This document shows, in pieces, positions 42,013 through 51,412 of a stretch of 64,000 bases of DNA. Position numbers and translations under genes: made by a program. The first letter of the stretch is position 1. Every line of letters begins with the position of its first letter. The notes beneath the pieces were generated by a model that had not been told where the DNA came from, made no database searches, and saw only the letters and a list, made by a program, of their open reading frames with translations. Source of the stretch: Defluviitalea phaphyphila (GTDB lineage: Bacteria; Bacillota; Clostridia; Lachnospirales; Defluviitaleaceae); assembly GCF_001466305.1 (NCBI RefSeq), contig NZ_JWID01000008.1, positions 1,301 through 65,300 of the forward strand. The letters are read 5' to 3'.

Positions 42013-42708
42013 ATGAATGAAAATATTTTTACTTTATTAAAAGAAGTAAATACTTTTTCAGTTATTGTAAGACTTACTTTAGCTGTAATATGCGGTGGTA
42101 TTATTGGTATGGAAAGGGAACGAAAAAATAGAGCTGCTGGATTTAAAACTCATATATTAGTTTGTATTGGTTCTAGTCTTACTATGATAACAAATCAGTA
42201 CATAGTAGAATCTTTAAATGTTGGAGGAGATCCTTCAAGACTTGGAGCCCAAGTTATTAGTGGAATAGGTTTTTTGGGTGCAGGAACTATTTTATTAACT
42301 GGTAAACATCAAGTTAAAGGACTTACTACTGCTGCTGGATTATGGGCTTCAGCTTGTATGGGATTAGCTATAGGCATTGGATTTTATGAAGGAGCTATTA
42401 TTAGCTGTGCCTTTATCTTTGGAGTAATGACTATTTTAAATAAAGTAGATAATCAAATATTATCAAAATCTAAACTTGTTGATTTATATATTGAATTAAA
42501 CAGTGGAAAGTATCTTAGAAAATTAATTAAATTTTTAAAAAATAATAATCTAGAGATAATCTATATGGATACAAATAAAGATACTATTGTAAAGGAAGGA
42601 AATTTAGGATGTTTTATCACTATTAAACAACCACAAAAAAAACATCATGAAGAATTGCTTTCTTTAATAGGAGGATTAGAAGGAGTTGAATTTATAGAAG
42701 AATTATAA
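42013..42708 (+). CDS. mgtC: MgtC/SapB-family membrane protein
   Basis: 231 residues with four to five helices in the first ~140 (LTLAVICGGIIGMERERKNR with the conserved GMERERKxRAAG, THILVCIGSSLTMI, GIGFLGAGTILL). The C-terminal ~80 residues form a small soluble alpha/beta domain. Family members help growth in low Mg2+ and inhibit the F-ATPase in pathogens; in clostridia the role is not known. The end overlaps a 34-bp palindrome that ends both this and the opposite gene. Confidence 0.92.
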   Translation: MNENIFTLLKEVNTFSVIVRLTLAVICGGIIGMERERKNRAAGFKTHILVCIGSSLTMITNQYIVESLNVGGDPSRLGAQVISGIGFLGAGTILLTGKHQVKGLTTAAGLWASACMGLAIGIGFYEGAIISCAFIFGVMTILNKVDNQILSKSKLVDLYIELNSGKYLRKLIKFLKNNNLEIIYMDTNKDTIVKEGNLGCFITIKQPQKKHHEELLSLIGGLEGVEFIEEL

Positions 42709-42740
42709 AATAAAACTAAGCTTAAGCTTAGTTTTATTTT
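42707..42740. terminator. Bidirectional terminator (34-bp palindrome)
   Basis: AAAATAAAACTAAGCTT and AAGCTTAGTTTTATTTT are exact reverse complements with no gap. It serves mgtC (plus) and the methyltransferase (minus), whose stop codons both lie in it. Confidence 0.9.
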
Positions 42741-43462
42741 TGTGCTGTCACTACTGTGGCATAAGAATCCCATTGATAAGGAACTCCATTAAAATTTCCA
42801 TACCATTCCATATTTTTAAATCCTAAATCATATAATATAGTCTTTAATTCTTCAAATCTCAAAGGGAATAATGATATTTCATTTTCAAATTTTAAATTTT
42901 CTTTTTTTACTTCTAAAGTAGTTTTAAATATAACTTTATTAGATTCTTTGTTATAATCATATTCTCTTATAAACGATATATCTTCATTTTCTATAAGAGG
43001 TAATTTTTTTATATCTTTTGCAATTATCCTATCATAATTAATTATTTGTAAAATTATTTTTCCTCCAGGATTTAAAAGAGAAAACATTTGTTTTAAAACT
43101 TTTTTTATTTTATAAATATCAGATAAATGAACTAATGTATTCCCAATACATATAACTATATCAAATTTATTTTCTGACAAATTTGTTTCTAATTCTTCCA
43201 TATTCATCACTTTAAATTCTACTTTGAGAGCTTCCCCTTTTATTTTGTCTTTAGCAATTTCTATCATTTTTTTGTCTAAATCAATTCCTAAAACATTATG
43301 TCCTTTTTTTCCTAAAAATATATCTAGCTCTCCCGTAGAACATCCTACGTCTAATATGTCTAATTTATTTTTAGAGATATTTTTTTCTATAAATGTTTTA
43401 CATGGAAGTGATAATGGAAAAACTTTATCATAATAATTACTTAAAGTATCATAAAACCCCAT
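42734..43462 (-). CDS. Class I SAM-dependent methyltransferase
   Basis: 242 residues. The Rossmann core has LDILDVGCSTGELDIFLGKKG (motif I GxxxG near residue 38), GIDLDKKMIEIAKDK (motif II), and FDIVICIGNTLVHLSDIYKI (motif IV). The N-terminal YDTLSNYYDKVFP is typical of small-molecule/ubiquinone-type methyltransferases. The last ~90 residues are strand-rich (NGVPYQWDSYATVVTAQK). Substrate is unknown. It overlaps the rnr stop region by one base (ATGA-type), suggesting coupling. Confidence 0.88.
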   Translation of the reverse strand: MGFYDTLSNYYDKVFPLSLPCKTFIEKNISKNKLDILDVGCSTGELDIFLGKKGHNVLGIDLDKKMIEIAKDKIKGEALKVEFKVMNMEELETNLSENKFDIVICIGNTLVHLSDIYKIKKVLKQMFSLLNPGGKIILQIINYDRIIAKDIKKLPLIENEDISFIREYDYNKESNKVIFKTTLEVKKENLKFENEISLFPLRFEELKTILYDLGFKNMEWYGNFNGVPYQWDSYATVVTAQK

Positions 43463-45627
43463 TATATTTCCTCCTTGATATTTTTATCGTCATCTTCCAT
43501 TATCAACGAAAAATTTATTGTTCTTTGAATCATATCAGCTTTTATCAGTTTTACTTTTACTTTATCTCCTAATCTATAAATCTTTTTTCGTTTTTCTCCT
43601 ATCAATAAGTAGTGTTGTTCATCAAAAATATAATAATCATCGTCCATCTCTGTTATATGAACAAGTCCTTCTACTGTATTAGGAAGTTCTACATACATAC
43701 CCCAAGAGGTAATTCCTGATATTATTCCATCATATACTTCTCCTATTTTGTCTTTCATATATTCTACTTTTTTAAGCTGTTCTGTTTGTCTTTCTGCTTC
43801 TTCTGCAGTTCTCTCTTTTATGGAACAGTGTTTTGCTATTTCTGGCATCTTTTTCTTTAGGCGATTTTGTTTTCTTTCATCTAATGTTCCATTAATATTT
43901 GCTTTAATTATTCTATGAATTTGCAAATCAGGATATCGTCTTATAGGAGATGTAAAATGGCAGTAATATTTAGCAGCCAGTCCAAAATGTCCATCGTTAT
44001 TTACAGTATATCTTGCTTGCTGCATAGAACGAAGAATTAATCTACTTATTACATTTTCTTCTGGTTTTCCTTCTATATCAGATAAAATTTTTTGCAAATC
44101 TTTAGAATGAATATTATTTGTTCCTTTTATATGATATCCAAAATTATGAATAAAAGTTGAAAGTTTTAATATTTTTTCAGGATCAGGGTCTTGGTGAGAA
44201 CGATATATAAAAGGAGTTCCCTGCCAGAAATAATCCTCTGCTATAGTTTCATTACATACTAACATAAATTCTTCTATAATTTTTGTAGCAATATTTCTTT
44301 CATATGGTTTAATATCTATTGGTCTTCCTTCTTCATCTAAAATAATCTTTGCTTCTTCAAAATCAAAGTCTATAGCTCCTCTTTTTTCTCTTTTTTTATT
44401 TAAAATAATACATAACTCCTCCATTAATTTAAAAAAGTCTATATAATCCTTATATCTATCCATTAATTCTTTATCTTGATCTACTAATATTTTCTTTACA
44501 TTAGTATAACTCATTCTCTCATCTATATTAATAACTGTTTCTACAATTCTATGGTCTTTAACATTTCCATTTTTATCAATATCCATTATACAACTGAGTG
44601 CTAATCTATCCACCCCTGCATTTAAAGAACATATTCCATTTGATAGTTTATGAGGAAGCATAGGTATAACTCTATCAACCAGATAAATACTAGTTCCTCT
44701 ATTTAAAGCTTCTTTATCTAAGGGGCTATTTTCTTTTACATAATGACTTACATCTGCAATGTGTACTCCCAACCTATATAATCCATTAGGTAATTTTTCT
44801 AAGGAAATAGCATCATCTAAATCTTTAGCATCTTCTCCATCAATAGTAACCATTCTTACATCTCTAAGGTCTTCTCTTCCTATCATGTCCTCTTTTTGTA
44901 CTTCTTGAGGAATAGTTTCTATATATTTCATTACTTCCTCTGGAAAATCTGTAGGAATGTCAAATTGTTTTATAATAGCTAATATATCTGTATTGGGATC
45001 ATTTATATGTCCTAATATTTCAATGATTTCTCCCTCAGGATTTCTTCTATCCTTTCCCCAATTTGTAATTTTGGCAACTACCTTATGTCCATCAACAGCT
45101 CCTAGATTATGTCCTTTTGAAATAAAAATATCTTTTGCAAAATTCTTATCATCAGGAATTACAAAGCCAAAATATTTGCTTTGCTCATATGTTCCTACTA
45201 TTTTATCTGAACCTCTTTCTATAATTTGAATAATTTCTCCTTCTGCGCTTTTTTCTTTTACTGCTGATTTTGTTATTTTGCATAATACTTTATCCTTATG
45301 CATAGCACCATTAACAGAAGATGCCGGAATAAATATATCTTTAGCATCAGGATCTTCTAATATTACAAATCCATATCCTTTAGGATTTCCTTGAAATGTA
45401 CCAATAACCATATTTAAAGTTTCTGGTATGGCATATTTACCTCTTTTAGTTCTTATTACTTTTCCTTCTTTAATTAATTCTTCTAATATCTGCTCTAATA
45501 ATTTTCTTTCCTTATTAGGAACTTGTAATATCATCATCAACTCTTTTATTTTCATAGGAACATAATCTTTATGTTTCATAAAGTCCAATATAAGTTCTTT
45601 TTTTTCTTTTATGTTTATTCGATCCAT
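43462..45627 (-). CDS. rnr: Ribonuclease R (VacB family exoribonuclease)
   Basis: 721 residues with the RNase R layout: an N-terminal winged-helix/cold-shock part (~5-220), the RNB catalytic domain (~255-580) with ETIPQEVQ, then DIDGEDAKDLDDAIS-like residues seen as TIDGEDAKDLDDAISLEKLP (the DxxDxDDA metal site) and HYCHFTSPIRRYPDLQIHR, and an S1 domain near the end (GISGITSWGMYVELPNTVEG). It degrades structured RNA 3' to 5' and helps tmRNA action. smpB and ssrA are not in the window. Confidence 0.96.
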   Translation of the reverse strand: MDRINIKEKKELILDFMKHKDYVPMKIKELMMILQVPNKERKLLEQILEELIKEGKVIRTKRGKYAIPETLNMVIGTFQGNPKGYGFVILEDPDAKDIFIPASSVNGAMHKDKVLCKITKSAVKEKSAEGEIIQIIERGSDKIVGTYEQSKYFGFVIPDDKNFAKDIFISKGHNLGAVDGHKVVAKITNWGKDRRNPEGEIIEILGHINDPNTDILAIIKQFDIPTDFPEEVMKYIETIPQEVQKEDMIGREDLRDVRMVTIDGEDAKDLDDAISLEKLPNGLYRLGVHIADVSHYVKENSPLDKEALNRGTSIYLVDRVIPMLPHKLSNGICSLNAGVDRLALSCIMDIDKNGNVKDHRIVETVINIDERMSYTNVKKILVDQDKELMDRYKDYIDFFKLMEELCIILNKKREKRGAIDFDFEEAKIILDEEGRPIDIKPYERNIATKIIEEFMLVCNETIAEDYFWQGTPFIYRSHQDPDPEKILKLSTFIHNFGYHIKGTNNIHSKDLQKILSDIEGKPEENVISRLILRSMQQARYTVNNDGHFGLAAKYYCHFTSPIRRYPDLQIHRIIKANINGTLDERKQNRLKKKMPEIAKHCSIKERTAEEAERQTEQLKKVEYMKDKIGEVYDGIISGITSWGMYVELPNTVEGLVHITEMDDDYYIFDEQHYLLIGEKRKKIYRLGDKVKVKLIKADMIQRTINFSLIMEDDDKNIKEEI

Positions 45628-45712
45628 AACAACACATCCTTTTTTCTTTCTATATTTCTTATCTTTAGTATACCTATGAAATTAAAACCCTAAACATAAA
45701 ACTTATATAAAA

Positions 45713-45832
45713 ACACACTTTGATTAAACAAAGTGTGTAACTTTTTCACTACTTTATTTTGTATTTATTATAGCATAAAAAAGTTACTAGAATCTTTAAT
45801 TTTATAAGATTTTAGTAACTTTTTTATGCTAT
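45713..45832 (-). terminator. Two hairpins after the frl operon
   Basis: First (reading from frlB): 45770-45832, a long stem with arms ATAGCATAAAAAAGTTACTA and their near-complement, one mismatch. Second: ACACACTTTG (45713-45722) with CAAAGTGTGT (45729-45738), with a T-rich run after it on the minus strand. The second is the likely terminator. Confidence 0.82.
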
Positions 45833-45869
45833 ATCTTCACAATAAGAATTTAAAAGATAAAATTAAAAT

Positions 45870-46847
45870 TTAATATTCCATTTTCCACATATATCTTCTG
45901 ACAGTTAATGGATGTCCGCGAAACTCTGCTAAAGCATTTGCATATTCTCTAAGAACAACTCCAACAACTATAGAAGCAAAATATCCTTTTAAATCTTCAT
46001 CTATATCTTTCATATCAAAATCAGCAGCATCAATTAAAACTATCTTATCAGAAAATTTCTTACAAAATGCATGAGCTCTTTCATCTAATGGTCTTGTTTG
46101 ATCAATACCCTTTACAATAATAAAAGGTACATCACTATCTGTTATTTCAAATGGCCCATGGAAATACTCTCCCGCATGAATAAAGCTTGAGTTAATCCAC
46201 TGCATTTCCATTAGAATACAAATTGCAAAGGAGTATGCCGGTCCACTGCTGCCTCCACTAGCCATGGTATATATAATTTCTTCTTTTTTGTATTTTGAAC
46301 CAAATTCTTTAGCAGCTTCTTTGTATTTTTCTTTATTAGCTTTAAAAACAGCATCCATTCTTTCTACTGCCCTACAAGCTCTTGCATATTTATCTGATGG
46401 AGAAATTGCATTAAGTATATTAAAAATTAATGAATATAAAATTGTATGATTATGATTTGTCATATCTTCTTCTTCTAACCAATCATAGTGAATTGGATAT
46501 TCACAAGCATTCCATAAAGATGACCCCACAACGTGAGACATTGAAATTGTAAGAGCTCCTTTTTCTCTAGCTATCTTAGTTGCTTTAACTGTTTCAGGTG
46601 TTTCCCCTCTCATAGAACATGAAATTACAACTGAATTTTCATTTAACGCTTTTGGAGAACGATGAATAAATTCATTTGCAGTATAAACTGTAGCAGGTAT
46701 TTCACATTCACAATCCATAATAAACTCTACTGGTTTAAATAATGCCATGGACCCTCCACAAGCTACAAAGTAAAAATGATTAATTTCTTTTCTTTTTTTA
46801 ACTGCTTCAACTGCTGCATTAATTTGATCTATATGTTCTTTTTTCAT
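45870..46847 (-). CDS. frlB: SIS-domain sugar isomerase, fructosamine-6-phosphate deglycase type (FrlB)
   Basis: 325 residues with two SIS domains. VVISCSMRGETPETVKA (near 85-100) and MASGGSSGPAYS (~190) are the phosphosugar-binding Ser/Thr loops, and the C-terminus RGHPLTVRRYMWKMEY is the signature of this class. FrlB-type enzymes split fructoselysine-6-phosphate (or related Amadori products) into glucose-6-phosphate and amine. Neighbouring binding protein, permeases, PfkB-type kinase and GntR regulator match the frl operon. The exact amine is not decided by the sequence. Confidence 0.88.
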   Translation of the reverse strand: MKKEHIDQINAAVEAVKKRKEINHFYFVACGGSMALFKPVEFIMDCECEIPATVYTANEFIHRSPKALNENSVVISCSMRGETPETVKATKIAREKGALTISMSHVVGSSLWNACEYPIHYDWLEEEDMTNHNHTILYSLIFNILNAISPSDKYARACRAVERMDAVFKANKEKYKEAAKEFGSKYKKEEIIYTMASGGSSGPAYSFAICILMEMQWINSSFIHAGEYFHGPFEITDSDVPFIIVKGIDQTRPLDERAHAFCKKFSDKIVLIDAADFDMKDIDEDLKGYFASIVVGVVLREYANALAEFRGHPLTVRRYMWKMEY

Positions 46848-46902
46848 ATTATTACTCCTTTCTATTATAAATTTATTTGTCTATTTGATTATATAATGTT
46901 AT

Positions 46903-46912
46903 ATAACGTTAT
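46903..46912 (-). promoter_or_regulatory. Palindrome ahead of frlB
   Basis: ATAACGTTAT, a perfect 10-bp palindrome between frlM and frlB, in a 92-base gap. A TATAACGT half-like copy recurs just upstream of frlD (51109-51116). It may be a control site, but it is short. Confidence 0.25.
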
Positions 46913-46938
46913 GTCAATGTTTTTTTTAAAATTAATTT

Positions 46939-47793
46939 CTATCCTTTTACAGCTCCAGAAGTTAATCCTTCTATAAACTGCTTTTGCATAATTAAAAACA
47001 TAGCAATCATTGGTATAGAAGCTATAGTAATACCTGCAAGCATAACTGTATAATTAGCTTTCATATCTCCCTGAAATGTCATTAACCCTATGGGAATAGT
47101 CATAATACTTTTGCTTTCTAAAAATACATTTGCAAATAAAAACTCATTCCAAACAAAATTTAAATTTACAATTGCACAAGAAGCAAAAATAGGCTTACTA
47201 ATTGGTACAATTATTTTATAAAAAATTTGAAAACTATTATATCCATCAATATATCCAGCTTCTTCAAGTTCCTTTGGTATAGAGAGAAAATACGCCCTCA
47301 TTAGAAATACTGTAAACGGTATTCTAAAGGCAATATATGGCAAAATCAGTGCAAAATAAGTATTATATAAATTAAGATTCTGAAGTATTTTATATAAAGG
47401 TACTAATGCAACCTGCTCAGAAAGTGCCATTCCTCCTAATACAACAAAAAAGATTATTTTATTAAATTTTATATTAAAACGAGTAATGCCATATGCCAAT
47501 AAAGAACTAAAAAATAATATAAAAATCAAAGAAATAAAACTCACAATAACTGAATTCTTAAAATATGAAAACAATCCTTTATCCCATGCTTCTTTATAGT
47601 TACTAAATAACCATTTTTCAGGTAGGGCTAAAGAATTTTTAAATAATTCTCTATTGGTTTTAAATGAATTAATAATTAACCATAATAATGGAAGAATAAT
47701 CATAAAACTCAAAAATATAAAAAATATATTTAATAATATTTTTAAAATGTATTCTTTAGTAGGCTTTTTCTTATTTGAAGATTTATAGTTCAT
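46939..47793 (-). CDS. frlM: Sugar/amine-sugar ABC transporter permease (MalG type, FrlM-like)
   Basis: 284 residues, six helices, preceded by a Lys-rich cytoplasmic N-terminus. The EAA loop is EAGYIDGYNSFQIFYKIIVP (~195). The class is MalG/CUT1. Together with 47811-48686 it forms the channel for the frl solute. The ATPase is not in this operon; such importers often share one multi-use ATPase (MsmX type) encoded elsewhere. The stop is ~90 bases ahead of frlB. Confidence 0.88.
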   Translation of the reverse strand: MNYKSSNKKKPTKEYILKILLNIFFIFLSFMIILPLLWLIINSFKTNRELFKNSLALPEKWLFSNYKEAWDKGLFSYFKNSVIVSFISLIFILFFSSLLAYGITRFNIKFNKIIFFVVLGGMALSEQVALVPLYKILQNLNLYNTYFALILPYIAFRIPFTVFLMRAYFLSIPKELEEAGYIDGYNSFQIFYKIIVPISKPIFASCAIVNLNFVWNEFLFANVFLESKSIMTIPIGLMTFQGDMKANYTVMLAGITIASIPMIAMFLIMQKQFIEGLTSGAVKG

Positions 47794-47810
47794 CGACTTC
47801 CCTCCTTCAT

Positions 47811-48686
47811 CTATACTTCTCCAGATTTTGCAGCATTAATTTGAATAATAGATATTCCAACAGTTATTATAAAAATTAAAACTCCTGTTGCAGCAGCTAA
47901 TCCCATATCATCGTGTAAAAATGCATTTTGATACAAATATACTCCTAACACTTGAGAACTATTGCCCGGACCTCCACTGGTAGTTGTATAAATCTCTGTA
48001 AATAATTTAAATGCTCCAATAATTGTGATAATTGAACATACTAATAACTGTTCTTTTACCAATGGTAACATTACATTTATAACTTTCTTTATTGGACCTG
48101 CTCCATCTATTTCAGCAGCTTCTAAATATTCCTTTGGAATATTCTGAACAGCAACCACCATTAGTACTGTTATATATCCTGTAAATTGCCATTGACTCAT
48201 AGCAATAACACAGAAAATTGCTAATTTAGATTCTCCTAACCAAGCATGGGTCAATCCATCTAAATTTAAAAAACGTAAAGCAGAATTTAAAAGTCCTATG
48301 TCTGGAGAATAAACAAACTTAAAAAGTAATCCTACTGCTGTTAATGATATTAATGCAGGAATAAAATAAATATTTCTATATAAATTTCTAAATTTCCCAC
48401 TATATTTACTTTCTATTAAAATAGCTAACATAGTACCTATCCCAACTTGAACAATAAGAGATATAACGGCATAATATATATTATTTCTAATCATAATCAA
48501 GAAAACTTCATCGGTAAATAATTTTATATAGTTTTCAAATCCAACAAAAATTTTTTCTGCAGAATAAGATGATAATCTAAAAAAACTGTATATAAAGTTT
48601 GATACGACAGGAATATATACAAAAAACAAAACCATAAAAAGACCTGGAATTATATATAAATAAGGAACTAAAACTTTTTTCTTCAT
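47811..48686 (-). CDS. frlN: Sugar ABC transporter permease (MalF type, FrlN-like)
   Basis: 291 residues, six helices. EAA loop is EAAEIDGAGPIKKVINVMLP (~195). The start MKKKVLVPYLYIIPGLFMVL and GGPGNSSQVLGVYLY near 240 are typical for CUT1 permeases. It pairs with the frlM product. It is separated from frlO by a strong stem-loop. The gene is intact, unlike frlO and frlD upstream. Confidence 0.9.
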   Translation of the reverse strand: MKKKVLVPYLYIIPGLFMVLFFVYIPVVSNFIYSFFRLSSYSAEKIFVGFENYIKLFTDEVFLIMIRNNIYYAVISLIVQVGIGTMLAILIESKYSGKFRNLYRNIYFIPALISLTAVGLLFKFVYSPDIGLLNSALRFLNLDGLTHAWLGESKLAIFCVIAMSQWQFTGYITVLMVVAVQNIPKEYLEAAEIDGAGPIKKVINVMLPLVKEQLLVCSIITIIGAFKLFTEIYTTTSGGPGNSSQVLGVYLYQNAFLHDDMGLAAATGVLIFIITVGISIIQINAAKSGEV

Positions 48687-48711
48687 CCTTATTTCACCCT
48701 CTTTCTTATAG

Positions 48712-48746
48712 GGCGCTCGATTATAAAATACTTTATAATGAGCGCC
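48712..48746 (-). other. Stem-loop between frlO and frlN
   Basis: GGCGCTC-g-ATTATAAA and TTTATAATGAGCGCC pair over 15 bp with one bulge. Such hairpins after binding-protein genes commonly stabilise the upstream mRNA and lower the permease level. Confidence 0.7.
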
Positions 48747-48765
48747 ACATAAATTATGTTATAAA

Positions 48766-50112
48766 TTAATTGTCTTCAGTATCTTGTACTAGTGTTTGAG
48801 CTTCTTGTGCTACCTTTTGAATTTTACTCATAGCTTCTTCTGGAGTCATCTCTCCATTTGTCAAAACAGAGGTTACGATAAGATACTCATTACAAACTGT
48901 AGAATATAAAGAACTATCAAACCAGCCTGCCATTTTTTCAGCACCTTCTAATATTTCATAAGCTTCTAATAATTTTTGATCCTCTAATCCATCAACAATA
49001 CCCTTACCTGCATTAAACCAGCCAACTTCTTGAACTTCTTGTTTTCCTACTTCTGGCCCTGTTAAATATTTAAGAAAATCGATAGCTTCCTCAGGATATT
49101 TTGTATTTGCTGAAATAACAAAACCTTCTGGAGAACCAGTTAATAATGTAGGATCACCTTCTCCTTCTATTAAAGGAAATCCAAACATTCCATAATTTAA
49201 ATCAGGATTTTCTTCTTTTATATAAGGAATTTCAACTAATTCAGCATAAATCATTGCTGCATTTTCTTGTGAAAAAATATTTCTAGCCATATCATGAGAA
49301 TAAGCATTTGGTGAATCATTAAAATATGGAATAAGTTGTTGATAATAGTCTAGCGCTAAAACATAATTTGGATCTGTAAATTCTCCAGTCGATGGTTCTA
49401 AATCTTTTAGTCTTGTTTCATTATTTACAACCATTTGATTAATTGAACCAATATAATGTGATGATGGCCACTGGTCTTGATTACCATATGCAATAGGTGT
49501 TATTCCATTTTGTTTTAAAGTTTCACATACTTGAATAAACTCATCCCAAGTTTCTGGAACTTCAAGACCTAATTCATTAAATATATCAATATTGTAAAAA
49601 AACATTTTAGCATCTAATCTAAAAGGTAAACCATAAAGAACATCTCCATCACGATATTCATTTACTTGTGATAATAATAATGAAGAAGACCATTCCTCAT
49701 CGTTATAAAATTCATCTGAAATATCCATAAGCAAGCCTGCTCTTATAAATCTTTCTGAAAATTCTCCTGCCCAACTAAAAAATACATCAGGACATTCATC
49801 ACTTCCAACAACTACCTTGATTTTCTCCTTATATGCATTATTTTGAGCACTAGTTACAACAATATCGATATCTGGATGTTCTTCTTCATACTATGCTACT
49901 ACTTTTTCAATAAATGAATTAAAAGGCTCATCTGGAAATCTATGAAAAAACTTAAGTACCTTTTTTTCAGATGAACTGGATGAACTACTAGAATTACTTG
50001 TTTCATTATTACTTTGAGAATCATTTTCTGAGCTTCCACATGCTGTTAAAGAAAATAATAATGTGCAAATCATCATAACCGTAGTAATTTTTTTCAATAA
50101 ATTTAATTTCAT
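48766..50112 (-). pseudogene. frlO: Solute-binding lipoprotein of the frl importer, broken by one in-frame TAG
   Basis: The full frame of 449 codons is open except for TAG at 49891-49893 (codon 74). The start is ATG 50112 with a lipoprotein signal (CTLLFSLTACGSS). After the stop the frame runs on at once as family-1 binding protein (YEEEHPDIDIVVT, then NADE-type loops and GLPFRLDAKMFFYNI, ETWDEFIQVCETLK). The protein would capture the sugar-amine outside the cell. It is inactive unless the stop is read through. A CAG or AAG codon changed to TAG by one base would explain it. Confidence 0.88.
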
Positions 50113-50181
50113 AATTTTTCCTCCTTTTAAATTTATGTTTATATTAAGGCATTTAGTGCCATAATACCTCCTATAATAAAA

Positions 50182-51072
50182 TTAAAATTCTATTCCATAT
50201 CCAAAAGAACCCTCTTTTAAACAATTATTAGCTGAATAAATAGCTGCCTTATATAATGCAGATTTAACTAAATATTTTTGATACTTTCTAATAGAAACTA
50301 GTCCCTTTTCTTGAGATTGACTTGGAAAATCAGTAACATTTTTCATTCCTTCAATATAATTAACTAAAAAACAAGTAATAAAAGAATCTCCAGCTCCCAT
50401 AGTATCTAATGGTTTTACTAAACAAGGGGACTGTTCATATATTTTCCCATCTACCATAACAATTGCTCCCAAACTTCCTCGAGTCGCAATAATAATATGT
50501 TTGCATCCATAATTTTTTATATCATTTATCAATTTTAAAATTTCTTCTAAACTTTTATCTCCACAAGATAGACAAACACAATCTAGATAAGGAGAACATT
50601 GTTTTAAATATTCTTCTGAATAATTATTTGAAAAATCCATGGATATAAAAGAAGATAACTTACTTAATTTAGGAAGTTCTTCTTCTATATAACTAAAACA
50701 ACTTGTATGAACAATATCAAAGTCATTAATATATTCTAAATCTAATTTTTATAATATAATTGGATTATTTTTAGCTACTCCGCCTTTATTAGAGCCTATA
50801 AAAATACGATCTCCTTCTTTAATAGCTACTTTTGCATATCCATTTTCACCGCAATAATATCTGCAATGACTCATGGGAATGTCTAAAGACTTAAGCACAG
50901 AATATACATGCTTAGCTGGTTCATCATCGCCAAATACTCCTAAATATTCTGAATGCATCCCCATTAATTTTGAATACACTGAAAAATTTAAAGCATTTCC
51001 TCCAGGATACATTTTTTTTGTATGCATATATTTATCTACAACATTGTCACCAAGTCCCAATACTTTTATCAT
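50182..51072 (-). pseudogene. frlD: PfkB-family sugar kinase (FrlD type), broken by one in-frame TAA
   Basis: The full frame of 297 codons is open except for TAA at 50749-50751 (codon 108). The first part has GLGDNVVDKYMHTKKMYPGG and NALNFSVYSKLMG (PfkB signature 1 region). The last part has DTMGAGDSFITCFLVNYIEG with the catalytic GAGD. It would phosphorylate the imported Amadori product at C6 before FrlB acts. With both frlD and frlO broken, the pathway is probably off. The reading frame is otherwise clean, so the lesion looks recent. Confidence 0.85.
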
Positions 51073-51189
51073 TCTCTATGCTCCTTTTGTTTATATTTAT
51101 TATTCATTATATAACGTCTTTATTATATTTGCAATTGTTTTTTTATTTATATTATAAATTTTGTTTATATTTTAAGCGTTAAAATATTA

Positions 51190-51202
51190 TTGTTTATACA
51201 AT
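51190..51202. promoter_or_regulatory. Candidate FrlR operator, upstream of frlD
   Basis: TTGTTTATACAAT. The same 13-mer occurs at 52233-52245. Near-palindromic with TTGT/ACAA ends; sits upstream of the frl structural genes. Confidence 0.5.
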
Positions 51203-51234
51203 TATTATAATTTGTTGTTTTTTTGCTTTGTGCA

Positions 51235-51256
51235 TTTTGTTTATATATAAACAAAA
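51235..51256. promoter_or_regulatory. 22-bp perfect palindrome upstream of frlD
   Basis: TTTTG-TTTATATATAAA-CAAAA, self-complementary throughout. It shares the TTGTTTATA core with the operator-like 13-mers and could be another regulator site. Confidence 0.45.
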
Positions 51257-51288
51257 AAAGGCGCAAACTTCTTAAGTTATACGCCTTT
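51257..51288 (-). terminator. Terminator of frlR
   Basis: AAAGGCG and CGCCTTT enclose inner complementary AACTT/AAGTT arms. A T run follows on the minus strand. Confidence 0.8.
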
Positions 51289-51412
51289 ATATAAACAAGA
51301 ATTTATATCGTTATATATAGTATTAATATACTATATATCGAATAAATAATCAATAGAAAAATAAAAATTACTCTGACTAATTTGAGTAATTTTTATTTTG
51401 AAGGAAATAATA

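Larger units (their letters stand above)
51073..51412. promoter_or_regulatory. Regulatory region between frlD and frlR, with operator-like repeats
   Basis: 340 bases without a gene. It holds TTGTTTATACAAT (51190-51202), a 22-bp perfect palindrome TTTTG...CAAAA around TTTATATATAAA (51235-51256), the frlR terminator (51257-51288) and an AT-rich inverted repeat centred near 51326 (TATATAGTAT / ATACTATATA). The first site is identical over 13 bases to one at 52233-52245 on the other side of frlR. The pair fits GntR-type operators such as TTGTATATACAA of TreR-like regulators. Confidence 0.6.
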
